From contig JAGBTR010000133.1 of NCBI GenBank assembly GCA_017631215.1, positions 1-8,135 on the forward strand: DNA of 8,135 nucleotides. The letters run 5' to 3'. Position numbers and translations under genes: made by a program. The notes beneath the pieces were generated by a model. The model searched no databases, had not been told where the DNA came from, and saw only the letters and a list, made by a program, of their open reading frames with translations. The stretch's first letter is position 1. Each line of letters begins with the position of its first letter. The DNA is from Clostridia bacterium. GTDB lineage: Bacteria > Bacillota > Clostridia > Oscillospirales > CAG-272. Below, one piece after another: positions 1 through 6,288 of this stretch.

Positions 1-867
1 CTCCTGCAGTCCGCCGCTGTCGGTCAACAGCAAGCTCGCGCGGGCGAGCAGCTGCTGCATCAGCGGCAGGGGCAATGGTGGGGTAAGTCGGGCGTTGGCA
101 CAGTCCTCAAAGGCGGCGGTCACCGTCGCACGAACACAAGGCGACGGATGGACGGGTGACACCAGCAAAACGTCGCGCCGTCCCTCGATCCGCGTCCGAA
201 TGGCGTGCAAAAGCGCATAGCGCGACCGCTCGTCCAGCTCGCGTCGGTGGGCGGTCAGAAGCACCACACGCCGCCCGTCAAGCTCGCTGAGCAAAGGGTG
301 CTCGATCTTGTGCTCAAGGCATAGCCGCACCGCGTCGGTCGCCGTATTGCCCACCGTGTACACGCGCGAGGCAACCGCGCCCTCGGCAAACAGATGCCCC
401 ACCGCTCGTTCGGTCGGTGCCAGCCAGAGCGCACTCATCGCATCGACGGCACGGCGATAGAATTCCTCGGGAAAGGGCGCGCGCACGTCACCGCTCCGCA
501 AGCCCGCCTCGACGTGCACGATGGGGATGCCCGCGTAAAAGCAGGACAGCGCGGCGGCAAAGGCGGTCGCGGTATCACCGTGCACCAGACACGCCGTATA
601 GTCCGCGTCGCGGGCAAGCTCACGCCGCACAGCCCCGAGCAGCCGCTCGGTCAGCACGGGAAGCGATTGTCCCGCGCGCATCACGTCAAGGTCAACGTCC
701 GCGCTGACACCGAAAAACTGCAGTACCCCGCGCGCCATTTCGCGGTGCTGTCCCGTCAGCACCACACGGCAGCCAAGCCCCGCCGCCCGCATCGCAAGCA
801 CCAGCGGGCACATCTTGATGGCCTCGGGGCGCGTACCGATCACGATCAGATAGCGTTCCATTCTCAT
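1..867 (-). CDS. wecB: UDP-N-acetylglucosamine 2-epimerase (WecB family), 3' end cut by window
   Basis: Likely interconverts UDP-GlcNAc and UDP-ManNAc in the cytoplasm, supplying ManNAc for teichoic-acid linkage units or other surface glycans. The 289 codons present carry the family motifs in order: GTRPEAIKM (residues 11-19), TGQHREM (38-44), HGDT (96-99), HVEAGLRSGD (118-127), PEE (133-135), VGNTATD (172-178), AHRRE (206-210, likely catalytic His207), PVHP, and TDSGG (282-286) just before the edge. E. coli WecB has about 376 residues, so roughly 85-90 are missing. Two ATGs are possible, at 867 and 861. GGAG lies 9 bases before the first; a GAGGGG run fits the second better. An oddity is Tyr137, where the family motif PEExNR normally has Asn. 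The gene is divergent from the ABC operon and I found no convincing promoter for it. A paralogue with a different sugar role or a non-hydrolysing relative is possible; the fold assignment is secure. Confidence 0.93.
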   Translation of the reverse strand, partial: MRMERYLIVIGTRPEAIKMCPLVLAMRAAGLGCRVVLTGQHREMARGVLQFFGVSADVDLDVMRAGQSLPVLTERLLGAVRRELARDADYTACLVHGDTATAFAAALSCFYAGIPIVHVEAGLRSGDVRAPFPEEFYRRAVDAMSALWLAPTERAVGHLFAEGAVASRVYTVGNTATDAVRLCLEHKIEHPLLSELDGRRVVLLTAHRRELDERSRYALLHAIRTRIEGRRDVLLVSPVHPSPCVRATVTAAFEDCANARLTPPLPLPLMQQLLARASLLLTDSGGLQE

Positions 868-868
868 C

Positions 869-899
869 CCCCCTCGCTCCAATCTATTCCAAGAGGGGG
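869..899 (-). promoter_or_regulatory. Possible hairpin covering the wecB ribosome binding site
   Basis: In a minus-strand transcript, CCCCCTC (899-893) can pair perfectly over 7 bases with GAGGGGG (875-869). The second arm is part of the purine run that serves as ribosome binding site for the wecB start at 867 or 861. The loop is 17 bases. The stem is nearly all G-C, so it should be stable and could limit translation initiation. There is no U-run after it, so it is not a terminator. Whether it is regulated or is only a consequence of G-rich binding sites in GC-rich DNA cannot be told from one sequence. Confidence 0.35.
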
Positions 900-916
900 C
901 GCGATATGAACACCAC

Positions 917-945
917 TTGACAAAGAAGGGCGAGGCGGCTATAAT
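917..945 (+). promoter_or_regulatory. Distal sigma-A promoter P1 of the ABC operon
   Basis: A perfect consensus pair: TTGACA (917-922) and TATAAT (940-945) with a 17-base spacer. Transcription should begin near 952, giving a leader of about 70 nt. That leader would contain the whole palindrome at 971-1010, so P1 transcripts could be roadblocked by a bound repressor, or fold into a hairpin ending one base before the GGAGG of the ATPase gene. Confidence 0.85.
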
Positions 946-960
946 ATTTTTGTAAACGTA

Positions 961-989
961 TTGACAAACACAGTTTTTTGTGATATCAT
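961..989 (+). promoter_or_regulatory. Proximal sigma-A promoter P2 of the ABC operon, overlapped by operator
   Basis: TTGACA (961-966), a 17-base spacer, and TATCAT (984-989), which is a five-of-six match. A TG at 981-982 makes it an extended -10. The start would fall near 996, about 26 nt before the ATG. The -10 lies wholly or almost wholly inside the left arm of the palindrome at 980-1000, so a protein bound there would exclude RNA polymerase. P1 lies 44 bases upstream, which makes a tandem pair. Confidence 0.7.
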
Positions 990-1010
990 TTTGATATCAC
1001 TTTAAAACTG
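971..1010. promoter_or_regulatory. Palindromic operator with nested repeats upstream of the ABC operon
   Basis: The core, 980-1000, is a perfect inverted repeat: arms GTGATATCA and TGATATCAC separated by TTT. Each arm also contains TGATATCA, itself an 8-base perfect palindrome, so the element is equally a direct repeat with an 11-base period (981-988 and 992-999), about one helical turn. An outer pair, CAGTTTT (971-977) and AAAACTG (1004-1010), extends the symmetry. This looks like the binding site of a dimeric repressor or of two stacked dimers. The small ABC exporters of Firmicutes are often controlled by GntR/YtrA-, PadR- or MarR-type regulators, but no regulator gene is in the window, so the family is unknown. 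Confidence 0.75.
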
Positions 1011-1021
1011 TGGAGGTAAAT

Positions 1022-1951
1022 ATGGCGAATATCATTGAGATCTCGCATCTGTCCAAGCGCTTTGGGCGGGTGCAGGCGGTCGACGATCTGAGCTTTTGCG
1101 TGCGCGAGGGCGAGCTGTTTGCCTTTTTGGGACTCAACGGCGCAGGCAAATCGACAACCATCTCCATCCTGTGCGGTCAGCTGCAAAAGGATGCAGGGCG
1201 CGTGAGCGTGGGCGGTGTGGACATCGACGAGGGGCTGGATCGCATCAAGCGTCACTTGGGCGTTGTCTTTCAGTCCTCGGCACTCGACGCTCCCTTGACC
1301 GTACGCGAAAATCTGCGCTCGCGCGGTGCGCTGTACGGCATTATGGGAAAGGCGTTCGACGATCGGCTGGGCGAGCTTTGCGCATTGCTTGAGCTGGACG
1401 ATCTGCTCGATCGCCCGCTCGGCAAGCTGTCGGGCGGTCAACGCCGCCGCATCGACATTGCGCGGGCGCTTCTGCACCGTCCCACGCTGCTCATCCTCGA
1501 CGAGCCGACCACGGGACTCGACCCCCAGACACGCCGTTTGCTCTGGGACGTCATCACCGAGCTGCGCCGCCGTGAGGGGTTGACCGTCTTTCTCACCACG
1601 CATTATATGGAGGAGGCGGCCGACGCGGACGATATCATCATTCTTGACAGCGGTCGCATTGCCGCCAAGGGCTCGCCGCTCGCGCTGAAGAACACCTACG
1701 CGGGCGATTTTCTCACGCTCTACCACACAGACGAGGAGAGTGTGCGCGCGTGGGGTTATCCCTACGAATGCGTCCGTGACGGTGTGCGCCTCAAGCTGAC
1801 GAGCACCGCCGAGGCGACCGCGCTCATTCTCGCCCACCCCGACGTGTTCACCGATTACGAGATCACCAAGGGCAATATGGAGGACGTATTCCTCGCGGCC
1901 ACGGGAAAAGCGCTGTCGCACGACGGTGAGATGGGAGGTAAGCGCAAATGA
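1022..1951 (+). CDS. ABC-2 type transporter, ATP-binding subunit (DrrA/CcmA-like)
   Basis: The cytoplasmic ATPase of an exporter, working with the permease encoded next. The 309 residues hold all nucleotide-binding motifs: Walker A GLNGAGKST (37-45), Q-loop Gln84, signature LSGGQ (136-140), Walker B LLILDEP (156-162) with catalytic Glu161, D-loop GLDP (165-168) and H-loop His194. Residues from about 215 onward form the C-terminal region seen in DrrA-type proteins. Walker A has Leu38 where Pro is usual, probably harmless. The ATG at 1022 is chosen because GGAGG (1012-1016) sits 5 bases before it; an upstream in-frame GTG at 1010 overlaps that binding site and is unlikely. The stop overlaps the start of the permease gene (ATGA), implying translational coupling. 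Substrate unknown: drug, antimicrobial peptide, lipid or polysaccharide are all possible. Confidence 0.95.
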   Translation: MANIIEISHLSKRFGRVQAVDDLSFCVREGELFAFLGLNGAGKSTTISILCGQLQKDAGRVSVGGVDIDEGLDRIKRHLGVVFQSSALDAPLTVRENLRSRGALYGIMGKAFDDRLGELCALLELDDLLDRPLGKLSGGQRRRIDIARALLHRPTLLILDEPTTGLDPQTRRLLWDVITELRRREGLTVFLTTHYMEEAADADDIIILDSGRIAAKGSPLALKNTYAGDFLTLYHTDEESVRAWGYPYECVRDGVRLKLTSTAEATALILAHPDVFTDYEITKGNMEDVFLAATGKALSHDGEMGGKRK

Positions 1952-2856
1952 AAACACTCTCTGCTTTGGTACGCCGCAACGTGTCGCTGTTCTTCAAGGA
2001 CAAGGGCATGCTGCTCACCTCGCTCATTACGCCGCTGATCCTGCTCGTTCTGTTTGCCACCTTTCTTGGCAACGTCTACCGCGACGCCTTCGTCTCGATG
2101 CTCCCCGCGGGTATGCCGCTGAGCGAGGCACTCGAGCGAGCCATCGAGGGCTGTGTGGGCGGTCAGCTCTTTTCCTCGTTGCTTGCCGTCTCGTGCGTGA
2201 CCGTCGCCTTTTGCTCCAATCTTCTGATGGTGCAGGACAAGGTCACGGGCGCGCGCGCCGACCTGACCGTTTCGCCCGTCAAGCCCTCGCGCCTGGCACT
2301 CGCCTATTACCTGTCCTCCGAGCTTGCGACCCTGATGATCTGCCTTGTCGCCACGGCTGTGGGACTTTGCTATATTGCCTGCATCGGTTGGTTTATCCCC
2401 TTTGCCGACGTTCTGCTCATTCTGCTTGACGTCGTATTGCTCACGCTGTTCGGCACGGCGCTGTCGTCCATCGTCAGTTATTTTCTCACCTCGCAGGGAC
2501 AAATGTCGGCGGTCGGCACCATCGTCGGCTCGGGCTACGGATTTTTGTGTGGCGCATATATGCCCATCTCGTCCTTCCCCGAGGGACTGCAGACCGTGCT
2601 GTCCTTTTTGCCCGGCACCTACGGCACCTCGCTTCTTCGCAATCACGCGATGCGCGGCGCGCTGGAGGCGATGGTGGACGAGGGATTGCCCGCCGAAGCG
2701 ACCGACATTCTGCGCGATGCGGTCGACCTCAATATTTATTTCTTCGACCGCTCGGTGGGCGAGGGGGCGATGCTGGCCGTGTTGGGCGGCACCGTTGCCC
2801 TTCTGATGCTCGTTTACGTTGCGATGAATACCAAAATCAAAAAGCGCGTCGGATAA
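1948..2856 (+). CDS. ABC-2 type transporter permease
   Basis: The membrane half of the exporter, 302 residues. Six hydrophobic segments are visible at about 22-41, 73-95, 117-148, 153-180, 187-206 and 274-293, the usual ABC-2 arrangement. A long hydrophilic stretch at about 210-272 between segments five and six is typically extracytoplasmic. Residues 96-115, which include a KVTGARADLTVSP-like stretch, resemble the cytoplasmic coupling region after TM2 in DrrB-type permeases, and GxYMP near 202-206 is also common in this family. The start codon overlaps the ATPase stop, and GGGAGGT about 8 bases upstream is its binding site. It probably dimerises with two ATPase copies. Substrate cannot be predicted. 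Confidence 0.92.
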   Translation: MKTLSALVRRNVSLFFKDKGMLLTSLITPLILLVLFATFLGNVYRDAFVSMLPAGMPLSEALERAIEGCVGGQLFSSLLAVSCVTVAFCSNLLMVQDKVTGARADLTVSPVKPSRLALAYYLSSELATLMICLVATAVGLCYIACIGWFIPFADVLLILLDVVLLTLFGTALSSIVSYFLTSQGQMSAVGTIVGSGYGFLCGAYMPISSFPEGLQTVLSFLPGTYGTSLLRNHAMRGALEAMVDEGLPAEATDILRDAVDLNIYFFDRSVGEGAMLAVLGGTVALLMLVYVAMNTKIKKRVG

Positions 2857-2876
2857 GACACGCGAAAGGAAGCTTT

Positions 2877-3584
2877 ATGATCAATGAACAACACAGCCGC
2901 ACGGCCGCCCTTGTCGGCGAGGAGGCTCTGGAGCGGCTCTCCCGCGCTCGCGTGGCCGTATTCGGCGTGGGCGGTGTCGGCGGACATCTGGCCGAGGCAC
3001 TGGCGCGGGCAGGCGTGGGCGCGATCGACCTTGTTGACGGCGACGTGGTATCCGTCTCCAATATCAACCGCCAGATCATCGCGCTCCACTCGACCGTCGG
3101 TCGCCCCAAGGTCGAGGTGATGGCCGAGCGCATCCGCGATATCAATCCCGCTTGCAAGGTGACCGCGCACCACCGTCTCTATCTGCCCGAAAACGCCGAC
3201 GAGCTGGACTTATCCGTCTACGACTACGTTGCCGACGCCATCGACACGGTCAGCGCCAAGCTCGAGCTTTGCGTCCGCGCCAAGGCGTTGAACGTCCCCA
3301 TCATTGCCGCGATGGGGGCAGGCAACAAGCTCGACCCATCCGCGTTTGAGGTGTCCGACATCGCCAAAACGACGGTCTGCCCGCTGGCACGCGTGATGCG
3401 GACAGAGCTTCGCCGTCGCGGCATCAACCATCTCAAGGTGGTCTACTCGCGCGAGCTTCCCGTGACCACGGGAACGACCGATGAAGAGGGACGCCGCCGC
3501 ACCGTCCCCGCCAGCATTTCATTTGTGCCGTCGGCGGCAGGACTCTTGATGGCGGGAGAGATCGTCAAGGATCTGATTTCATAA
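2877..3584 (+). CDS. tcdA: tRNA threonylcarbamoyladenosine dehydratase (TcdA/YgdL, ThiF-E1 fold)
   Basis: An E1-like enzyme that uses ATP to convert t6A at position 37 of ANN-decoding tRNAs to cyclic ct6A in the cytoplasm. The 235 residues show the Rossmann ATP-binding loop GVGGVG (30-35), acidic Asp54, the NINRQ element (62-66) with the arginine characteristic of E1 proteins, conserved Lys78, MAERI..INP (82-91), DAID (120-123) and GAGNKLDP, all close to E. coli TcdA. The C-terminus SFVPSAAGLLMAGEIVKDL matches the shorter Firmicutes form. It lacks the longer tail of the E. coli protein (about 268 residues). AAAGGA (2865-2870) sits 6 bases before the ATG. The gene starts 20 bases after the permease stop and is followed by a terminator, so it is the last gene of the ABC operon; the functional link is probably incidental. 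Other ThiF-family roles are less likely. Confidence 0.92.
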   Translation: MINEQHSRTAALVGEEALERLSRARVAVFGVGGVGGHLAEALARAGVGAIDLVDGDVVSVSNINRQIIALHSTVGRPKVEVMAERIRDINPACKVTAHHRLYLPENADELDLSVYDYVADAIDTVSAKLELCVRAKALNVPIIAAMGAGNKLDPSAFEVSDIAKTTVCPLARVMRTELRRRGINHLKVVYSRELPVTTGTTDEEGRRRTVPASISFVPSAAGLLMAGEIVKDLIS

Positions 3585-3588
3585 AATA

Positions 3589-3634
3589 ACCGACCGCTCT
3601 TTGCTACGTAAGGGAGCGGTCGGTGCTCTTTTTT
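3589..3634 (+). terminator. Rho-independent terminator of the ABC-tcdA operon
   Basis: A perfect 11-bp stem (3589-3599 with 3614-3624, left arm ACCGACCGCTC) with a 14-base loop, followed after four bases by six T (3629-3634). It begins 4 bases after the tcdA stop and isolates the operon from spoIIE downstream. Confidence 0.9.
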
Positions 3635-3681
3635 GAGGGGAATGCTTTACGGCTTCTCCTTTTTACGCGCTCACTGCGCCC

Positions 3682-3715
3682 TTCGACATATTCCTCACCC
3701 CTCTTGCGCTACAAT
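3682..3715 (+). promoter_or_regulatory. Predicted Spo0A-activated sigma-A promoter of spoIIE
   Basis: The -10 is TACAAT (3710-3715). No -35 exists at 17 bases, but TCGACA (3683-3688) lies at a 21-base spacing and overlaps TTCGACA (3682-3688), the exact reverse complement of the 0A-box core TGTCGAA. In Bacillus subtilis, spoIIE and spoIIG are transcribed by sigma-A polymerase from promoters with abnormally long 21-22-base spacers and Spo0A boxes at the -35 region. The same design here, directly upstream of spoIIE, supports the call. The start would be near 3722, giving a short leader of about 25 nt. Only one box is evident. Confidence 0.65.
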
Positions 3716-3746
3716 ATGACCATCCACCGCCATAGGAGGTCATACC

Positions 3747-6239
3747 ATGCATTCCAACGTCCGTCTCCACCGTCCACGCGCGCGTCTGCTCCCCCACGAC
3801 AACGGACACGCCCTCTCCCCCCGCCTCGCCGCCGCGTTGCACGCCGCCACCACCTTTGCCGCCTGCTGGCTGTTCACCGCCAAGCCGTTGCTCTTTTCTG
3901 TCAATCCGCTCGCCATCGCCCTTGTCGCCTCACAGGAGCGCGGGATCGTGTGGGGCGTGCTCGGCATTGCGCTCGGGCTTTGGCAAACGGGCGAGGCTGT
4001 CGCGCTTCATCTCATCGCCACCGCACTGACGCTGTTGACTCGCCTTGCGCTTCGTCTGCTTGTCGCATCCAAGACCGCCCCGCTCGGCATCGCGGACGAG
4101 CTGGGGCAGCTCGCGCTCCGACTGCGCACGCGGCTGCTGGGTCTGTTGCATTTGGGACAAGCCCCCGATTCCCCACACCCCCCAACCGCTTGGGACGAGC
4201 CGCTTCGCTTGCGCGTGCTCGCCGCCCTTATCGGCGGTCTTGTGCCCGCCCTCGGCATTCCTATCTCGCGCGGCTTTCTCTTTTACGACCTCTGCGGTGC
4301 GGTGCTCTATCTTGTGCTGCTACCACTTGCCACCGTGCTGCTTTACTACGCACTTGACAGCAACGAGCCGCCCCTTTCCCCCGCCCGTGCGATCGGGCTT
4401 TCCGCCCTGCTCGCGGCTGGGTGCTTTTGCGGTCGGACGGTCACGCTGCTTGGCATCTCACCCACCGTCTGCCTTGTGCTCGTTCTGATGCTGGAGGCAA
4501 CCACACGCTACGGACTCGGCGTGGGAGCGGCGCTGGGTGTGGTCGGAGGGCTGGCCTATGCGCCGCTAACCGTGCCCATCTACCTTGCCGTATCCCTCAC
4601 GCACGCCCTGCTCTCGCCCGTGCTTGGCGCTGTGGTGACGCTGCCCTGCGTGGGTGCGGCACTGCTTGCCGCCCTGCTGTCGGGCGGTGCGACCACCCTG
4701 CGCGCGCTTGCCCCGTCTTTGGTCGTGGGCATTCTGAGCCATACCGTGTGGTGCCGTCTGGTCGCCTACGGTGAAAAAAGCCGCACTGCCCGCGCGGTCA
4801 AGCCCCCAAAGCAGGACGAAGCGCTCTCGCGTCAGCTGGCCGAGGAGGCGGCAAGCGTCGCCTGCCACGCCCGCATCGCGTCGGTGTCAACTGCCTTTGG
4901 CTCGCTGGCCGAAATGACACGCAGTCAAGGCGTCCTCGCCGATTGCCCCGATGCCGACGAGCTTCGCGCCGTGCTGGACGGCGTGATGGACGAGCATTGT
5001 CCGCGCTGTCCCCATCGCACGCGCTGTTGGTCGGAGGAATATTCCTCCACCGCCGAAGGGATGCGCGCGGTCGGTCACCGATTAACCCTGCGCCCCGACG
5101 ACGTCGAGGGGGCGATGGCGGCCTTCCCCACGGCGTTGCGCACGCGTTGCACCGTTCTTCCCGAGATGCTCGGTGAGACACGCTACCGCGCCACACGGCT
5201 GGCAGGTAACCGTCAAGGCGCGATGCGTGCCGAGCTGCTCGCCGACGCCTACGATGCCATCGCCCACCTTTTGCGCGACATTCTGCACGAAAGCGCGCCC
5301 GAGCACGACGCACGCACGGTGCGAACGGACGTTGCCTTATCGATCGCAACCGCGCTCGACGAGCACGGCCTCCATCCGCGCCACGTTCTGGTGACGGGCG
5401 ACCGTGTGCTCCGTATCCGCATCTGCGGCATCAGCCCCGCCGCGCTGACACTCTCGCGCGACGAGCTCCGAGCGGCGCTCTCGGCGGTGTGCGGTGTCAG
5501 GCTTTCGCGTCCGCGCTACGACGGCACGGATGACGGCACGCTGACGCTTCACGCCGAGCCGCGCTATCGGGTCGATTGTCACCGCGTCAGCCGCTCCGCC
5601 CTTGCAAGCGAGACGCCACACGCCCGCGCGGTCTGTGGGGACACACTGCGCACGCTTGTCACCGACCACGGGCTTTTTTACGCCCTGCTCTGCGACGGTA
5701 TGGGAAGCGGTCGACAAGCGGGGGCGACCTCAAGCGCGGCCGCGATGCTGCTGGAGCGCTTGCTTGGGGCAGGTGTCAGCATCGGAACGGCACTGCGGCT
5801 GGTCAATCATTTTCTCCGTACCCGTGCCGATCGCCCCGAGCGCGAATGCTCCTCGACGGTCGATCTGCTTGAGGTCGACCTCTACACAGGGCAAGCGCGG
5901 CTGGTCAAGAGCGGTGCCGCCCCCAGCATCCTTTTGCACGGTGATCGTGTCAGCCGTATCACCTCGCCCACGGTGCCGCTGGGCATTCTCGGCACCGTCG
6001 ATGCCCAAAGCACACCGCTTGAGCTGGTCGAGGGCGACCGCATTCTGTTGCTCAGCGACGGCGTGACCGACACCGTCCCGAGCGAAGGTGAGGCGGGCCA
6101 TTGGCTCGACGATTTTCTTGCGGGCGAGCCGCCCAAGGAGGACGCCGCGCTTGCCGAGGCACTACTCACGCGTTGCCGCGCCAACGGCTCGCTCGACGAC
6201 GCCACCGTCGCCGTCCTCCGCGTGCTGACGGCCGAGTAG
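3747..6239 (+). CDS. spoIIE: Stage II sporulation protein E, membrane PP2C-type serine phosphatase
   Basis: Dephosphorylates the anti-anti-sigma factor SpoIIAA at the asymmetric septum, freeing sigma-F in the forespore; it also interacts with FtsZ. The 830 residues match the usual length (827 in B. subtilis) and three-part layout. Residues about 25-341 are a polytopic membrane region with several hydrophobic helices, broken by a polar, proline-rich stretch near 115-150. Residues 342-604 are the cytoplasmic linker/FtsZ-interaction region, with a cysteine cluster C418-x2-C421-x5-C427. Residues 605-830 are the PP2C phosphatase, with metal-binding motifs CDGMGSG (Asp650), SDGVTD (Asp771, Asp775) and LDDATV (Asp817/818), plus the family signature SSTVDLLEVDLYTG and KSGAAPS. 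AGGAGGT (3734-3740) lies 6 bases before the ATG. All metal-binding acids appear intact, so it should be active. The TilS/Hpt/FtsH neighbours often found near spoIIE are absent here. Confidence 0.97.
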   Translation: MHSNVRLHRPRARLLPHDNGHALSPRLAAALHAATTFAACWLFTAKPLLFSVNPLAIALVASQERGIVWGVLGIALGLWQTGEAVALHLIATALTLLTRLALRLLVASKTAPLGIADELGQLALRLRTRLLGLLHLGQAPDSPHPPTAWDEPLRLRVLAALIGGLVPALGIPISRGFLFYDLCGAVLYLVLLPLATVLLYYALDSNEPPLSPARAIGLSALLAAGCFCGRTVTLLGISPTVCLVLVLMLEATTRYGLGVGAALGVVGGLAYAPLTVPIYLAVSLTHALLSPVLGAVVTLPCVGAALLAALLSGGATTLRALAPSLVVGILSHTVWCRLVAYGEKSRTARAVKPPKQDEALSRQLAEEAASVACHARIASVSTAFGSLAEMTRSQGVLADCPDADELRAVLDGVMDEHCPRCPHRTRCWSEEYSSTAEGMRAVGHRLTLRPDDVEGAMAAFPTALRTRCTVLPEMLGETRYRATRLAGNRQGAMRAELLADAYDAIAHLLRDILHESAPEHDARTVRTDVALSIATALDEHGLHPRHVLVTGDRVLRIRICGISPAALTLSRDELRAALSAVCGVRLSRPRYDGTDDGTLTLHAEPRYRVDCHRVSRSALASETPHARAVCGDTLRTLVTDHGLFYALLCDGMGSGRQAGATSSAAAMLLERLLGAGVSIGTALRLVNHFLRTRADRPERECSSTVDLLEVDLYTGQARLVKSGAAPSILLHGDRVSRITSPTVPLGILGTVDAQSTPLELVEGDRILLLSDGVTDTVPSEGEAGHWLDDFLAGEPPKEDAALAEALLTRCRANGSLDDATVAVLRVLTAE

Positions 6240-6257
6240 CGCGCGCGACCATCCGCG

Positions 6258-6265
6258 CATACACT
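6258..6265 (+). promoter_or_regulatory. Possible sigma-E -10 element before the Amidase_6 gene
   Basis: CATACACT matches the B. subtilis sigma-E -10 consensus CATACA(A/C)T at every position and sits in the 49-base gap after spoIIE. Transcription would start near 6272, at the edge of the AAGGAGGT binding site, leaving a leader of about 17 nt. No recognisable sigma-E -35 (ATATT-like) is present 13-15 bases upstream, where the DNA is GC-rich. It is an isolated 8-base match, so chance is a real explanation. The gene may instead be read through from the spoIIE promoter. Confidence 0.25.
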
Positions 6266-6288
6266 GGTCAAAAAGGAGGTACACGCCC

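Noticed and set aside
394..909. Plus-strand open frame of 171 codons opposite wecB
   Set aside because: The opposite strand encodes all WecB motifs in order, and the Arg/His-rich translation of this frame is the usual shadow product.
906..920. Mini-ORF of four codons after a GAGGGGG sequence (ATG at 906) in the divergent gap
   Set aside because: No promoter lies upstream on the plus strand, and its TGA overlaps the -35 of P1. The G-run is better explained as the partner arm of the wecB leader hairpin.
941..967. Possible minus-strand promoter for wecB (TTGTCA at 967-962, TATTAT at 946-941)
   Set aside because: The spacer is only 15 bases and both hexamers overlap the plus-strand promoter elements. 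It is too weak to list, although wecB must have some promoter in or beyond this gap.
986..1957. Long open frame of 323 codons on the minus strand, opposite the ABC ATPase gene
   Set aside because: It is antisense to a gene with complete ABC motifs, has no family motif of its own and a low-complexity charged composition. It is a typical shadow frame of GC-rich coding DNA.
1855..2646. Minus-strand open frame of 263 codons opposite the permease gene
   Set aside because: It is rich in Gln, Gly, Arg and Lys with no recognisable fold, mirrors the hydrophobic permease in the opposite frame, and has no binding site or promoter.
2547..2876. Upstream in-frame extension of the TcdA gene into the permease region
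   Set aside because: The extension overlaps the permease C-terminus in another frame and its translation is Arg-rich nonsense. The ATG at 2877 has a proper binding site, and homology begins just after it.
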